Source of the DNA: CALOBA01 sp942491465
GTDB lineage: Bacteria > Pseudomonadota > Gammaproteobacteria > Chromatiales > Chromatiaceae
Direction: 5' to 3'
NCBI GenBank assembly: GCA_942491465.1
Contig: CALOBA010000081.1
Coordinates: 1-64,000 of the forward strand
DNA length: 64,000 nt
Each line of letters opens with the position of its first letter. Position 1 is the first letter of the stretch. Under the pieces are notes generated by a model. It had not been told where the DNA came from. It did not search any database and was given only the letters and a program-made list of their open reading frames with translations. Both the position numbers and the translations under genes were made by a program. Shown in pieces: positions 48,947-57,726 of this stretch.

Positions 48947-51900
48947 CTAAAAGGTCGGGCAGAGGGTCCCGGCGAGGTAGCGCAGCAGGGCCTCGTAGCG
49001 CGGTGAGGTGGTCTGCTCGACGGATTCAAGCACGCCCCAGGCGCCGTAGCGGCCGGGATATTCGATGTCGTTGAAGTTGACGAACAGGCCGCCGCCCTGC
49101 TCGGCCCAGGCGGCCAGGTAGGCGTCGTAGAGTTCGCCCATGCGGGCGTCGCTATTGGCCGCCGTGAACAGGTCGACGGCGCTGTCGGGCAGGGTGCCGA
49201 AGGTGTCGGCCAGATGCTGGCCGCCCTCGTAGGCGACGAGGTCGAGGCCGCGTGCGTCGGCCAGTGCGCGATGGGTGGCGATCTCGTCGGCCACTTGGTC
49301 GATGACGCCGACGCCGGGGCTGTTGCCGAGCACCCCGCCCTGCTCCAGTTCGGTGAACAGGGTGTCCAGGCCACCATCGGCCTGGTCGGTCCAGCCGATG
49401 ACCTGGTCGCGGACCGCGCTCGCGGCCAGATACCAGCCGAAATAGGGCGCGATGGCTACGGCGTCGATGCCGTGGTCGGTGCAGGGACCCTCCGCCCAGA
49501 GCGGGCAGTCCAGCGACTGCCGGGCCACCCAGTTGTTGGCGCTTTGGCCGCCGATGACGCATCGCACCCGGTCGGCGTCAGCGCCGAAGCGCGCCTTGAC
49601 GATGTCGCAGATCTCGGCGCTGCGCTTGCCGTACCAGTTCAGCAGCAGCGTGAAATCGTCGGTGTCGGCGTCGGGCCAGGTCGCGCGGGCCGCGGCCAGG
49701 GCGTCGTCGCGCTGGGGCATGATCTGGTTCCAGACCTCGTTGGAGAGCTCGAAGTAGACGCGCTGGCGGGTACCGACAGCGGCCAGCACCTGCGCGGCCA
49801 TGGCGTCGACACCGGCATCGTCGAGGGCGTGGGGCACATTCAGCCAGAGGTCGGCGCCGGTCTCGGCGGCCAGGGCGAGCATGACCTCCATGGGCACACC
49901 GTCGGTGGTCCAGCGCGCATCGTCGACCTGGGGCCGCTGGCTCCAGTCGGTGATGCTGATCTCGTTGGTGCGCATCCAGGCCATGAAGCGCAGCACCTCG
50001 AACGGGCGGATGCGATCGATGAAGTCCGGGTTGAACAGGGCGGGCTCGGTGCCCTCATCCATGGCCTGCACCACCGCCTCGGGCAGGATGCGGATGTTGC
50101 GCAGGTAGTCGCCGGTGCCGTTCGGGTCGGTGGCGGTGATGATCAGGGTCATGCCCTGGTTGTCGTCGTGGTTGATCTCGATCAACTCACGACCGGGGGT
50201 CGATTCGGCATCGATGCGCCCGGCGCCGAGGCCGTATTCGATGCTGCCGGTGCCGTCGTAGAGGACGTGGTAGCGACCGCCGGGGAAACCGGGGTAGAAG
50301 GCCCAGTAGGCGGTCGCTCGGGTGAAGGTCGGCGCGTCCGCAGGCGCGGGCAGCGCGCGCACCCAGCCCTGGTCGTCGAGGTCGAGCAGGTCGGCCTCGC
50401 CGGTGTCCCACTGACCGGTGCAGCCGGGGTCCGGGTCGTCGCCGTAGTAGCTGCACTGGGTGACCCAGCTGCGCGAGGACTTGAACAGGTCCACGAACGG
50501 GACCTGGGAGGACCAGTCGTTGACGTCGGTCAGATTGGTGCCGAGGCGTGCGCGACCGAGGCCGTCCGGGCCCAGGTAGGCCAGCAGTGCGTCGTATTTG
50601 GGCGCTTCGGTCTGGGTGACGGTCTCCAGCGCGCCCCAGCTGCCGGTGCGATCGGCGGCGGCGATGTCCGCGCCATGCATCAGCAGCCCGCCGTGGAGGT
50701 AGGTCCAGTAGGTGAGCCAGACGTCGTAGAGCATCCCCATACGCGGGTCGCGGTTCGCCTGCGTGAACAGCTCGACGATGGCGTTGTTCCATTGGACGCC
50801 CCAGATGCCCGCCAGGTCCTGGCCGCCGCCATAGCCGAGCAGGGTCATGCCTTCGGCGCAGGCCAGGGCGGCATGGATCTCCATGCGCGTGCGCACCTGC
50901 TCCAGGGCCCCGTCCACGGGCGCCGATGCGGAGCCGGGCAGACTGCCGCCGAACACCAGCTCGTTGAACAGGGCCTCCAGCCCGCCATCGGCCTGGGCGG
51001 TCCAGCCCTCGACGGTCGCCGCGTGTTCGGGGCGGCCGAGATAGTCGCCGAACCGCGGGGCGATGGCCAGGGCGTCCAGGCCATGGTCTCGGCACGGGCC
51101 TTGGCTCCACAGGCTGCAGGCCAGCGCGGCGGCGCCGACGCCGACGTTCTCGGCCTGGGAGGCGACGACGCAGGTGACGCGATCGGCCTGCTCGCCGAAG
51201 GCCTGCTTCCAGATGCCGCAGATCTCGGCGCTGCGCCGGCCGTACCAGTTGATGGCCTTGATGAAGCCGCTTGCGGAGACGCTCGGCCAGGCGGCCTGGC
51301 CCTGCTGTTCCAGCCAGGCGTAGGCGGGGCCGCCGGACTGCCAGACCTCGGTGCTGTATTCCAGGTAGATCGGCAGCGTGGCGTCGAGCTGGTCGCGCAC
51401 CAGCTCGGCCATCTGCAGGACATAGTCGTCGTCGGCCTGGTGGGGGACGTTCAGCCAGGGCGCGGCGGTGATCCGGTTGGCCAGGGCAACGGCCTGCTCC
51501 AGGGGCACGCCGCCGGGGCCGGTGTAGCGCGCATCATCCGGCAGCGGCCGGTCCGCCCAGCTCACCAACTCGGCGTTGCCGCTGCGCAGCCAGTCGGTGA
51601 AGCGCAGGGCCTGGAAGGGCTCGGTGCGGGCGATGAAGTCCGGGCTGAAGGTCCCGGCGCTGGCCAGCACCTCGTCCTGCTCGCGCACCAGACGCAGGTT
51701 GCGCAGGTAGTCGCCGCTGCCCTCGGGGTCGGTGCTGAGGAGCTGGATGTGGATCGGGCCGCTGGTGGGATCGATCTCCAGCAGGTCGCGACCGGGCTCG
51801 GAGGCGTCGTCGATGCGCCGCGCGGCCAGCCGGTAGGCGATCTCGCCGCTGCCGTCGTAGAGCATCAGGTAGCGCCCGGCCGGGACGTCCGCGCCGACGT

Positions 51901-52228
51901 CGATCAGGGTACCGACGGCCGAGTAGCCGGGCTCCTCGGGGGCCGGCAGCGAGACGACCCAGCCCCGCGCGTCCAGGTCGAGCCGATCGGCCTCGCCGGT
52001 GTCCCAGCTCCAGCCGCAGTCCGGGTCGGCCACGCATTGGGTGATCCAGGGCCGCGACTGCTTGAACAGGTCGATGAAGGGCCGCTGGGGCGAGGCATCG
52101 GTGACGGACGCCAGGTTGGTACCGAGCAGCGGGTCGGCGGCCAGGGTCCAGCCGCTGCACAGGAAGGTGCCGCTCAGCGCAAGGGTGGTTGCCAGCCGTT
52201 GAATCAAGACTCGCCGTGTCGATGTCAT
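48947..52228 (-). CDS. secreted protein with two tandem glycosidase-like modules
   Basis: A 1093-residue exported protein; the ATG at 52228 is eight bases after GGGAG, and the signal peptide spans 1-32. Two modules of about 530 residues are clearly duplicated: LLGTNLASVTDASPQRPFID (near 35) matches RLGTNLTDVNDWSSQVPFVD (near 568). Each has a beta-sandwich-like front and a (beta/alpha)8-like back. Module 2 has ELSNEVWNQ (E831) and VAYEGGQHL (E1001), which look like the acid/base and nucleophile glutamates of clan GH-A enzymes. In module 1 the matching sites are EYSTEVWQ (E294) and LGYGGGQDL (G467 instead of Glu). The glycosidase call is an inference from motifs; substrate unknown. The gene is monocistronic. 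Confidence 0.7.
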   Translation of the reverse strand: MTSTRRVLIQRLATTLALSGTFLCSGWTLAADPLLGTNLASVTDASPQRPFIDLFKQSRPWITQCVADPDCGWSWDTGEADRLDLDARGWVVSLPAPEEPGYSAVGTLIDVGADVPAGRYLMLYDGSGEIAYRLAARRIDDASEPGRDLLEIDPTSGPIHIQLLSTDPEGSGDYLRNLRLVREQDEVLASAGTFSPDFIARTEPFQALRFTDWLRSGNAELVSWADRPLPDDARYTGPGGVPLEQAVALANRITAAPWLNVPHQADDDYVLQMAELVRDQLDATLPIYLEYSTEVWQSGGPAYAWLEQQGQAAWPSVSASGFIKAINWYGRRSAEICGIWKQAFGEQADRVTCVVASQAENVGVGAAALACSLWSQGPCRDHGLDALAIAPRFGDYLGRPEHAATVEGWTAQADGGLEALFNELVFGGSLPGSASAPVDGALEQVRTRMEIHAALACAEGMTLLGYGGGQDLAGIWGVQWNNAIVELFTQANRDPRMGMLYDVWLTYWTYLHGGLLMHGADIAAADRTGSWGALETVTQTEAPKYDALLAYLGPDGLGRARLGTNLTDVNDWSSQVPFVDLFKSSRSWVTQCSYYGDDPDPGCTGQWDTGEADLLDLDDQGWVRALPAPADAPTFTRATAYWAFYPGFPGGRYHVLYDGTGSIEYGLGAGRIDAESTPGRELIEINHDDNQGMTLIITATDPNGTGDYLRNIRILPEAVVQAMDEGTEPALFNPDFIDRIRPFEVLRFMAWMRTNEISITDWSQRPQVDDARWTTDGVPMEVMLALAAETGADLWLNVPHALDDAGVDAMAAQVLAAVGTRQRVYFELSNEVWNQIMPQRDDALAAARATWPDADTDDFTLLLNWYGKRSAEICDIVKARFGADADRVRCVIGGQSANNWVARQSLDCPLWAEGPCTDHGIDAVAIAPYFGWYLAASAVRDQVIGWTDQADGGLDTLFTELEQGGVLGNSPGVGVIDQVADEIATHRALADARGLDLVAYEGGQHLADTFGTLPDSAVDLFTAANSDARMGELYDAYLAAWAEQGGGLFVNFNDIEYPGRYGAWGVLESVEQTTSPRYEALLRYLAGTLCPTF

Positions 52229-52541
52229 CACCTGAACTCCCGCCCTTGCGTTGATTGCGCCTTGTCAATTGTGGTCTACCCCAAGGAGACTAGGCGACGC
52301 GACCAGGCCAGGCAAGCTTCTACATCTTTTTTACATCAGATATGTGATGGGGTGCGCGGATTGGTGGGCCCCCGGGCGAGGATGTCGCCCCAGCGGAGGG
52401 CGCGGCCCCGAACAACCGGTCTTTCGCGCCGGCAGTCGGAGCACGAGCAGCGCGCCCCCGAAGGACGGACTGCATCTATATAGCACACTGCTTGTCAAGA
52501 ACCGGCGGCCGGGGACTGGGGGATGGGTATAATCCGCTGCC
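52229..52541. other. 313-base divergent promoter region
   Basis: It lies between the two-module secreted protein and pqiA. It contains an AT-rich stretch (CTTTTTTACATCAGATATG near 52325) and CATCTATATAGCACACTGC (52471-52489), which could hold promoter elements for the two genes. No gene is seen. Confidence 0.4.
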
Positions 52542-53825
52542 ATGGCCCATGATGCCCTGACCCTCTGCCACGAGTGCGACCTGCTGCAGCGCAACCCGGT
52601 GCTGCCGCCGGGCGGTGCATCGCGCTGCGTGCGCTGCGGCTGCCCGCTGCACCGCGACCTCCCGAACAGCCTGGACAAGACGCTGGCGCTGACGCTGGCC
52701 GGGCTGGTGCTGTTCATCATCGCCAACAGCTTCCCGTTCCTGTCGTTTGAGATGCAGGGGCTGGAGACCCAGACCACGCTGTTCACCGGCGTTAAGGACC
52801 TGTACCTGCAGGGCAAGGGGGAGGTGGCCGCGGTGGTGCTGTTCACCAGCATCCTGGCCCCCGGGCTGCAACTGCTGTTGTTGCTGCTGGTGGTGCTGCC
52901 GCTGCGGCTGGGGCGGGTGCCGCCGGCGCTGCCGCGGCTGTTTCGCTGGTTTCAGCAGCTACTGCCCTGGGGCATGATGGATGTGTTCATGCTCGGCATC
53001 CTGGTCTCGGTGGTGAAGCTGCTGGATATGGCGACCATCGTTCCCGGCACGGCCCTGTTCGCCTTCGTGATACTGATCTTCGTGCTTGCCGGCGCCCAGA
53101 CCGCGCTGGACCCGGATCGGGTCTGGGAACGGGTGAGGGTGCCGCCCGAGGCGCGCCGACCACCGCGGGCCGGCGAGCGGATGCTCGGCTGCGGCGTCTG
53201 CGAACTGGCGGTGCCGGAGCATGCCGCCGCCGGCACCGCCGCCGCACCGCACTGCCCCCGCTGCGGCCACCGACTGCATCGGCGCAAGCCCATGAGCCTG
53301 CAGCGGACCTGGGCGCTGGTGCTGACGGCCGTGATCTTCTACGTGCCGGCCAATCTGTTCCCGATCATGACCGTGACCTCCCTGGGCAAGTCGCAGTCGG
53401 ACACCATCCTCAGCGGCGTGATCTTCCTGCTCCACCACGGCATGTGGCCGCTGGCGGCCGTGGTGTTTATCGCCAGCATCTTCGTGCCGCTGCTGAAACT
53501 GCTGATCCTGATCCTGCTGCTGCTGTCGGTGCAGCTGAAGAGCCGTTGGCGCCCGCGCGAGCGCACCCGGCTGTACCGCATCACCGAGGCCATCGGCCGC
53601 TGGTCCATGGTCGATGTCTACGTGGTCACCATCCTGGTGGCCCTGGTACACCTGGGCAACCTGGCCAGCATCCGCGCCGAGAGCGGGGCCGTGTTCTTCT
53701 GCGCCGTCGTCATCATCACCATGTTCGCCGCCGCCGCCTTCGATCCGCGACTGATCTGGGATCAGCTCGCGGCGCAGGCGCCCGCGCCCCCCAGCCCCGA
53801 GGAACCCGCCCATGCCGTCGCCTGA
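52542..53825 (+). CDS. pqiA: PqiA-type integral membrane protein
   Basis: A 427-residue protein made of two PqiA domains. Each starts with a zinc-ribbon-like pair of CxxC motifs: LCHECDLLQ and RCVRCGCPLHRDLPNSLDKT; then GCGVCELA and HCPRCGHRLHRRKPMSLQRT. Each continues with four helices, including IIANSFPFLSFEMQGLET and VPANLFPIMTVTSLG. The MSLQRTWALVLTA and RWSMVDVYVVTILVALVHLG motifs are diagnostic. It works with PqiB and PqiC in an envelope-spanning MCE system thought to move lipids between membranes. It overlaps pqiB by 14 bases. Confidence 0.93.
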   Translation: MAHDALTLCHECDLLQRNPVLPPGGASRCVRCGCPLHRDLPNSLDKTLALTLAGLVLFIIANSFPFLSFEMQGLETQTTLFTGVKDLYLQGKGEVAAVVLFTSILAPGLQLLLLLLVVLPLRLGRVPPALPRLFRWFQQLLPWGMMDVFMLGILVSVVKLLDMATIVPGTALFAFVILIFVLAGAQTALDPDRVWERVRVPPEARRPPRAGERMLGCGVCELAVPEHAAAGTAAAPHCPRCGHRLHRRKPMSLQRTWALVLTAVIFYVPANLFPIMTVTSLGKSQSDTILSGVIFLLHHGMWPLAAVVFIASIFVPLLKLLILILLLLSVQLKSRWRPRERTRLYRITEAIGRWSMVDVYVVTILVALVHLGNLASIRAESGAVFFCAVVIITMFAAAAFDPRLIWDQLAAQAPAPPSPEEPAHAVA

Positions 53826-55491
53826 GACCGGGAGCACCACCAACACCGACGGCGCGCAGATCCCGCACGCCGAGCTTATCCGCAGCAATCGCCTCTCGCT
53901 GGTCTGGTTGCTGCCGGTGCTGGCGCTGGCCATCGGCGGCTGGCTGGCCTGGAAGACCTTGTCCGAGCGCGGGCCGATCATCCGCATCCAGTTCGACAGC
54001 GCCTCCGGCATCGAGAAGGGCCGCACCAAGGTCAAGCTCAAGGATGTGGTCATCGGTCAGGTCACCGACATCAGCCTCACCAAGGACCTGGAACATGTCG
54101 ACGTCACCGCGGAGCTGAACCAGGGCACGCGGGAATTCCTGAGCGAGAACACCCGCTTCTGGATCGCCCGGCCGCGGGTCACGGCCTCCGGCGTCTCGGG
54201 CCTGGAGACCCTGCTGTCGGGGCCATTCGTCGCCATCGACCCGCAGCCCGGCAAGCGCGCGCCGCGGGAGTTCATCGGCCTGTCCAAACCGCCGGCCGTC
54301 ACCGGCTCCGAAAAGGGCACGCGGTTCGGCATCCAGGCACCGTCACTGGGATCGCTGAACATCGGCTCGCCGGTCTACTATCGGCGCATTCAGGTCGGCC
54401 GGGTCATCGGCTATGAACTGGCAAACGACAGCAGCGGCGTGAACATCGATATCTTTGTCGAGTCCCCCCACGACCGGCGCATCCACGCGCAGACGCGGTT
54501 CTGGAACGCCAGCGGCATCGACTTCAGCCTCAGTGCCGACGGCATCAAGGTGGATACCGACTCGCTGGTAGCGGTCATGATCGGCGGCGTCGCCTTCGGC
54601 AACTTCGGCCGCTCCGGCTCGGCACCGCCGGCGGACTATCGCTTCCACCTGCTCCGCAACCTCAAGCAGGCGCGCACGCGCGACGAGCAGCCCGAGGACA
54701 AGCATGCCTTCTATATGGTCTTCGCCAGCTCGGTGCGTGGCTTGAGCGTCGGCGCGCCGCTGCTGCTGCGCGGCATCGAGATCGGCCAGGTGACCGATAT
54801 CCAACTGCTCTTCGACCCCAGCGTCCCCGCGTTCGAGATCCCGGTGCGCATCGAGGCCGACATCAACAAGATCGGCATCGACGACAAGGCCCAGGCGTTC
54901 ATCGACGAGCACGGTTCGATACTCGAGGAACTGGTCCGCAAGGGCCTGCGCGGCCAGCTCAAGCCCGGCAGCCTGATCACCGGCCAGCTCTACATCGAGC
55001 TCGACATCCACCCGGACGCGCCGCCGGCCAGCGTCGTCGAGTACAACGGGCTGCCGCTGATCCCGACCATCGGCGGTGGGCTGGAGGCGCTGACGGCCAA
55101 GGTCGACAAGGTGCTGGCGGCGGTGGCCAAGATCCCGTTCGACGAGATCGGCAACAATCTCAACGGCACCCTGGCCGGCGCCCGCGCCATCGTCGACTCG
55201 CCGGATCTGCGCCGGGCCATCAGCGGCCTGTCCGACACCCTGAGCCAGCTCGATCAGGTGGTCGGCGAGGTCGACCGGCGCATCGTCCCCGAGCTGTCGG
55301 ACACCCTGCGCCAGGCCAGCACCGCGCTGGCGTCTGCCGATGCGATGATCGCCCCCGAGGCGCCGCTCAACGTCGAGTTGGACAAGACCCTTCGCGGCCT
55401 CAGCGCCGCCGCCCGCTCCATTCGGCTGCTGGCGGATTATCTGGAGCGGCACCCCGAGGCGTTGCTGCAGGGGAAAGGGGGCGGGCGATGA
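53812..55491 (+). CDS. pqiB: PqiB-type MCE protein
   Basis: A 559-residue protein with one N-terminal membrane helix (LVWLLPVLALAIGGWLAWKT). Three MCE/MlaD domains follow: about 48-140 (IRIQFDSASGIEKGRTKVKL), 160-230 (LGSLNIGSPVYYRRIQVGRV) and 290-375 (SSVRGLSVGAPLLLRGIEIG). A C-terminal helical region spans 420-559. In PqiB the stacked MCE rings form a tunnel across the periplasm for lipid passage. Its length matches the family. Translation overlaps pqiA. Confidence 0.93.
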   Translation: MPSPETGSTTNTDGAQIPHAELIRSNRLSLVWLLPVLALAIGGWLAWKTLSERGPIIRIQFDSASGIEKGRTKVKLKDVVIGQVTDISLTKDLEHVDVTAELNQGTREFLSENTRFWIARPRVTASGVSGLETLLSGPFVAIDPQPGKRAPREFIGLSKPPAVTGSEKGTRFGIQAPSLGSLNIGSPVYYRRIQVGRVIGYELANDSSGVNIDIFVESPHDRRIHAQTRFWNASGIDFSLSADGIKVDTDSLVAVMIGGVAFGNFGRSGSAPPADYRFHLLRNLKQARTRDEQPEDKHAFYMVFASSVRGLSVGAPLLLRGIEIGQVTDIQLLFDPSVPAFEIPVRIEADINKIGIDDKAQAFIDEHGSILEELVRKGLRGQLKPGSLITGQLYIELDIHPDAPPASVVEYNGLPLIPTIGGGLEALTAKVDKVLAAVAKIPFDEIGNNLNGTLAGARAIVDSPDLRRAISGLSDTLSQLDQVVGEVDRRIVPELSDTLRQASTALASADAMIAPEAPLNVELDKTLRGLSAAARSIRLLADYLERHPEALLQGKGGGR

Positions 55492-55611
55492 GCCATGATC
55501 AGGGCTAGCGGCCGCAACCGCCTTTGCCGGTGTAGCGTGGGCACGCGCGGCGCGAGCACCGATACCCTATAGCGATACCGATACCAATTCAGCGTAAAGA
55601 TCGATGCCAAG

Positions 55612-56313
55612 ATGATTCAAGCCATCCCCCCGCACTTGCTCCGGCTGGTTGCCGCAACGCTCCTGTTGCTGCTGCTCAGCGCCTGCGCCAGCTCGCCGCC
55701 GTCGAGCTTCTACACCCTAAGCCCGCTGCCGGCATCCGAGGGTCTCGGCGCCGACATCCGCGGCGGCGGCCTCGCCCTGGGCATCGGCCCGGTGACCTTC
55801 CCGGAGTTCCTCGACCGGCCCCAGATCGTCGCCCGCGACAGCGCCAACCGCCTGGCACTAAACGAGTTTCACCGCTGGGGCGGCACCGTGCAAGACGACT
55901 TCCTGCGCGTCTGGGGCGAGAACCTGGGCTACCTGCTGGGCACCAGCCGGGTGCTGGCGGCACCGTCGGAGGTGCGGGTACCGCTGGACTTCCGCATCGC
56001 CGCCGAGGTCCTGGCCTTCGAGGGCACCCCCGGCGACGAGGCCTTGCTGCGGGTGCGCTGGGCCGTGCTCGACAGCTATCTGGAGCGCACGCTGGTCTCC
56101 CGTGAGGGCAACTACCGCTGCCCGATTACGGCCAGCGCGCCGGCACCGGCCCGAGGTGCCGCTCAAGTCTTCGGCAACAGCGCCCCGAGCCCCGACTTCC
56201 AGGGCGTGGTCGCCGCGCTGAGCAAATGCCTCGGCGACTTCAGCCGCGACGTGGCCGAGGTGGTCCGCAGCCTGCCCCGGCCGCTGCCCGACGTCACCCC
56301 GGCGGCACGCTGA
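55612..56313 (+). CDS. pqiC: PqiC-type lipoprotein
   Basis: A 233-residue lipoprotein (lipobox LLLLLSAC, Cys 25). PSSFYTLSPLPASE and GIGPVTFPEFLDRPQIVARD at the mature start are the ABC-type auxiliary lipoprotein (PqiC/YmbA) pattern, and LNEFHRWGGTVQDDFLRVWG completes it. It anchors the PqiAB complex at the outer membrane. It follows pqiB after 120 bases that contain a short GATACC tandem repeat (near 55560-55590). Compared with E. coli PqiC the C-terminus is longer by about 30 residues. Confidence 0.9.
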   Translation: MIQAIPPHLLRLVAATLLLLLLSACASSPPSSFYTLSPLPASEGLGADIRGGGLALGIGPVTFPEFLDRPQIVARDSANRLALNEFHRWGGTVQDDFLRVWGENLGYLLGTSRVLAAPSEVRVPLDFRIAAEVLAFEGTPGDEALLRVRWAVLDSYLERTLVSREGNYRCPITASAPAPARGAAQVFGNSAPSPDFQGVVAALSKCLGDFSRDVAEVVRSLPRPLPDVTPAAR

Positions 56314-56393
56314 GTCTCGGTCTCGAGGCGCGCGGGCTGAGCAGCCCCGTCGTCGATCGCGGCCCCGGACCACTCCCACAACAGGGCCCATCG

Positions 56394-57374
56394 ATGTCCG
56401 AGCACGAATTCCCGTTCGATCCCGGCTACGGCTACGACCTGGCCAGCCTGCTGCGCATCGTCCCGCCGCCGGAGCCCGAGGGCTTTGCCGCGACCTGGCG
56501 GGCGCGTTACGCCGCGGCCCTCAAGGTCGATCCGGCGCCGCAACTCGGCTGTACCCGCAGCAACCACCACGGGCTGATGGTCCGCGACCTGGCCTACTGC
56601 TCGACCGATGATTTTCCCATCGGCGGCTGGCTGCTGTTGCCGCCGCGGCCACCGCGGATGGCCTTGATCTGCGGCCATGGCTACGGCGGCATCGACGCAC
56701 CGAGCTTCCCGCTGCCCCACGACGACGCGGTCTATCTCATCCCCTGCTTCCGCGGCCTCTGCCGCAGCGCCCGCGCGCCCATCTCCACCGAGCCCTGGTG
56801 GCACGTCCTGCACGACCTGGACAAGCCCGACCGCTACATCCTGCGCGGCTGTGTCGAAGACCTTTGGACCGGCGTCAGCGCCCTACTCTGCCTGTTCCCC
56901 TGGCTGGCCGGACGCGTCGGTTATATGGGCATCAGCTTCGGCGGCGGCATCGGCGCCCTGGCCCTGCCCTGGGAGCGGCGCATCGCCCGCGCCCACTTAA
57001 ACGTCCCCACCTTCGGCCACCACCCCCTGCGCCAGACCCTGCCCACCATCGGCAGCGGCGCATCGGTGCAGCGCTTCGTCACCAACCACCCCCAAACCGC
57101 CGAGACCCTGCGCGGCTACGACGCCGCCATCGCCGCCGGCCACATCCACCAGCCCATGCACCTGGCCCTGGCCCTGCGCGACCCGGTGGTGCCGCCGCCG
57201 GGCCAGTTCGCCATCCACAACGCCATCCCCGGGGAAAAGCAGCTCGCCATACTCCCCGCCGGCCACCTCCCCTACGCCAACCAGGACGATCGCGAGCAGC
57301 AGCTGCTCGCCGAGCTGACCGAGTTCTTCGCCCCCCTCGCCGACGGTGGTGCACCGGTGTCAGCCGGCGGGTAG
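56394..57374 (+). CDS. alpha/beta hydrolase of the acetyl-xylan-esterase type
   Basis: A 326-residue esterase-like protein. It has a GGWLLLPPRPPRMALICGHG strand with the oxyanion region, FRGLCRSARAPIS (similar to the RGxxxS motif of carbohydrate esterase family 7), nucleophile Ser in GYMGISFGGGIGALA, Asp in ALRDPVVPP and His in LPAGHLPYANQ. The catalytic triad is therefore complete. The ATG at 56394 has no strong ribosome site but gives the expected start; the frame is open upstream inside pqiC. The substrate is probably a short-chain or acetyl ester. Confidence 0.8.
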   Translation: MSEHEFPFDPGYGYDLASLLRIVPPPEPEGFAATWRARYAAALKVDPAPQLGCTRSNHHGLMVRDLAYCSTDDFPIGGWLLLPPRPPRMALICGHGYGGIDAPSFPLPHDDAVYLIPCFRGLCRSARAPISTEPWWHVLHDLDKPDRYILRGCVEDLWTGVSALLCLFPWLAGRVGYMGISFGGGIGALALPWERRIARAHLNVPTFGHHPLRQTLPTIGSGASVQRFVTNHPQTAETLRGYDAAIAAGHIHQPMHLALALRDPVVPPPGQFAIHNAIPGEKQLAILPAGHLPYANQDDREQQLLAELTEFFAPLADGGAPVSAGG

Positions 57375-57437
57375 CCCCTGGAGCGCCGCGCCGAGGCCCT
57401 CGGGCTGTTGATCTTGCAAACCGCCATGGCGGACTTC

Positions 57438-57454
57438 GGTCAGTTCCACTACAG
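57438..57454 (-). repeat. solitary copy of the IS91-element terminal repeat
   Basis: GGTCAGTTCCACTACAG matches the right end of the element at 29127-31631 (GGTCAGTTCAACTACAA) with a single mismatch in the 15-bp core. No transposase is nearby. It may be the scar of an excised or deleted copy, or a natural target sequence. Confidence 0.5.
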
Positions 57455-57594
57455 TCAGGCGACGCGCGCCTGTCAACCGCGGCGCCCGTGGCCGGCTCGG
57501 CGTGCGGCGCGCGCCGGTCGGCATGCTCATGCGTTATGGTTTCGAGCATCATGGCGCAAGGTCCAAATCACCCCTTTCACCAGAGTGAAATCCA

Positions 57595-57726
57595 GTGAAC
57601 CGATACTTGACGATCTTGATCGCGGGACTTGCCATCTCCTTCGCCGGGGTGGGAGCCTGCAGGGCTGGCCTCATTGTGACTTGGACCGATACGGGTTCCA
57701 ATCTGAATCTATCCATCAACCTATGA
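57595..57726 (+). pseudogene. N-terminal fragment of an exported (PEP-CTERM-like) protein
   Basis: A 43-codon frame starting GTG at 57595: MNRYLTILIAGLAISFAGVG then ACRAGLIVTWTDTGSNLNLS. It reads as a signal peptide plus the first strands of a PEP-CTERM-type protein and then stops. The stop overlaps the cardiolipin synthase ATG. It is probably the stump of a deleted gene, although a short secreted peptide cannot be excluded. Confidence 0.4.

Noticed and set aside
49214..52483. A 1089-codon plus-strand open frame opposite the two-module secreted protein
   Set aside because: Shadow of the minus-strand gene, which has a signal peptide, a ribosome site and an internal duplication.
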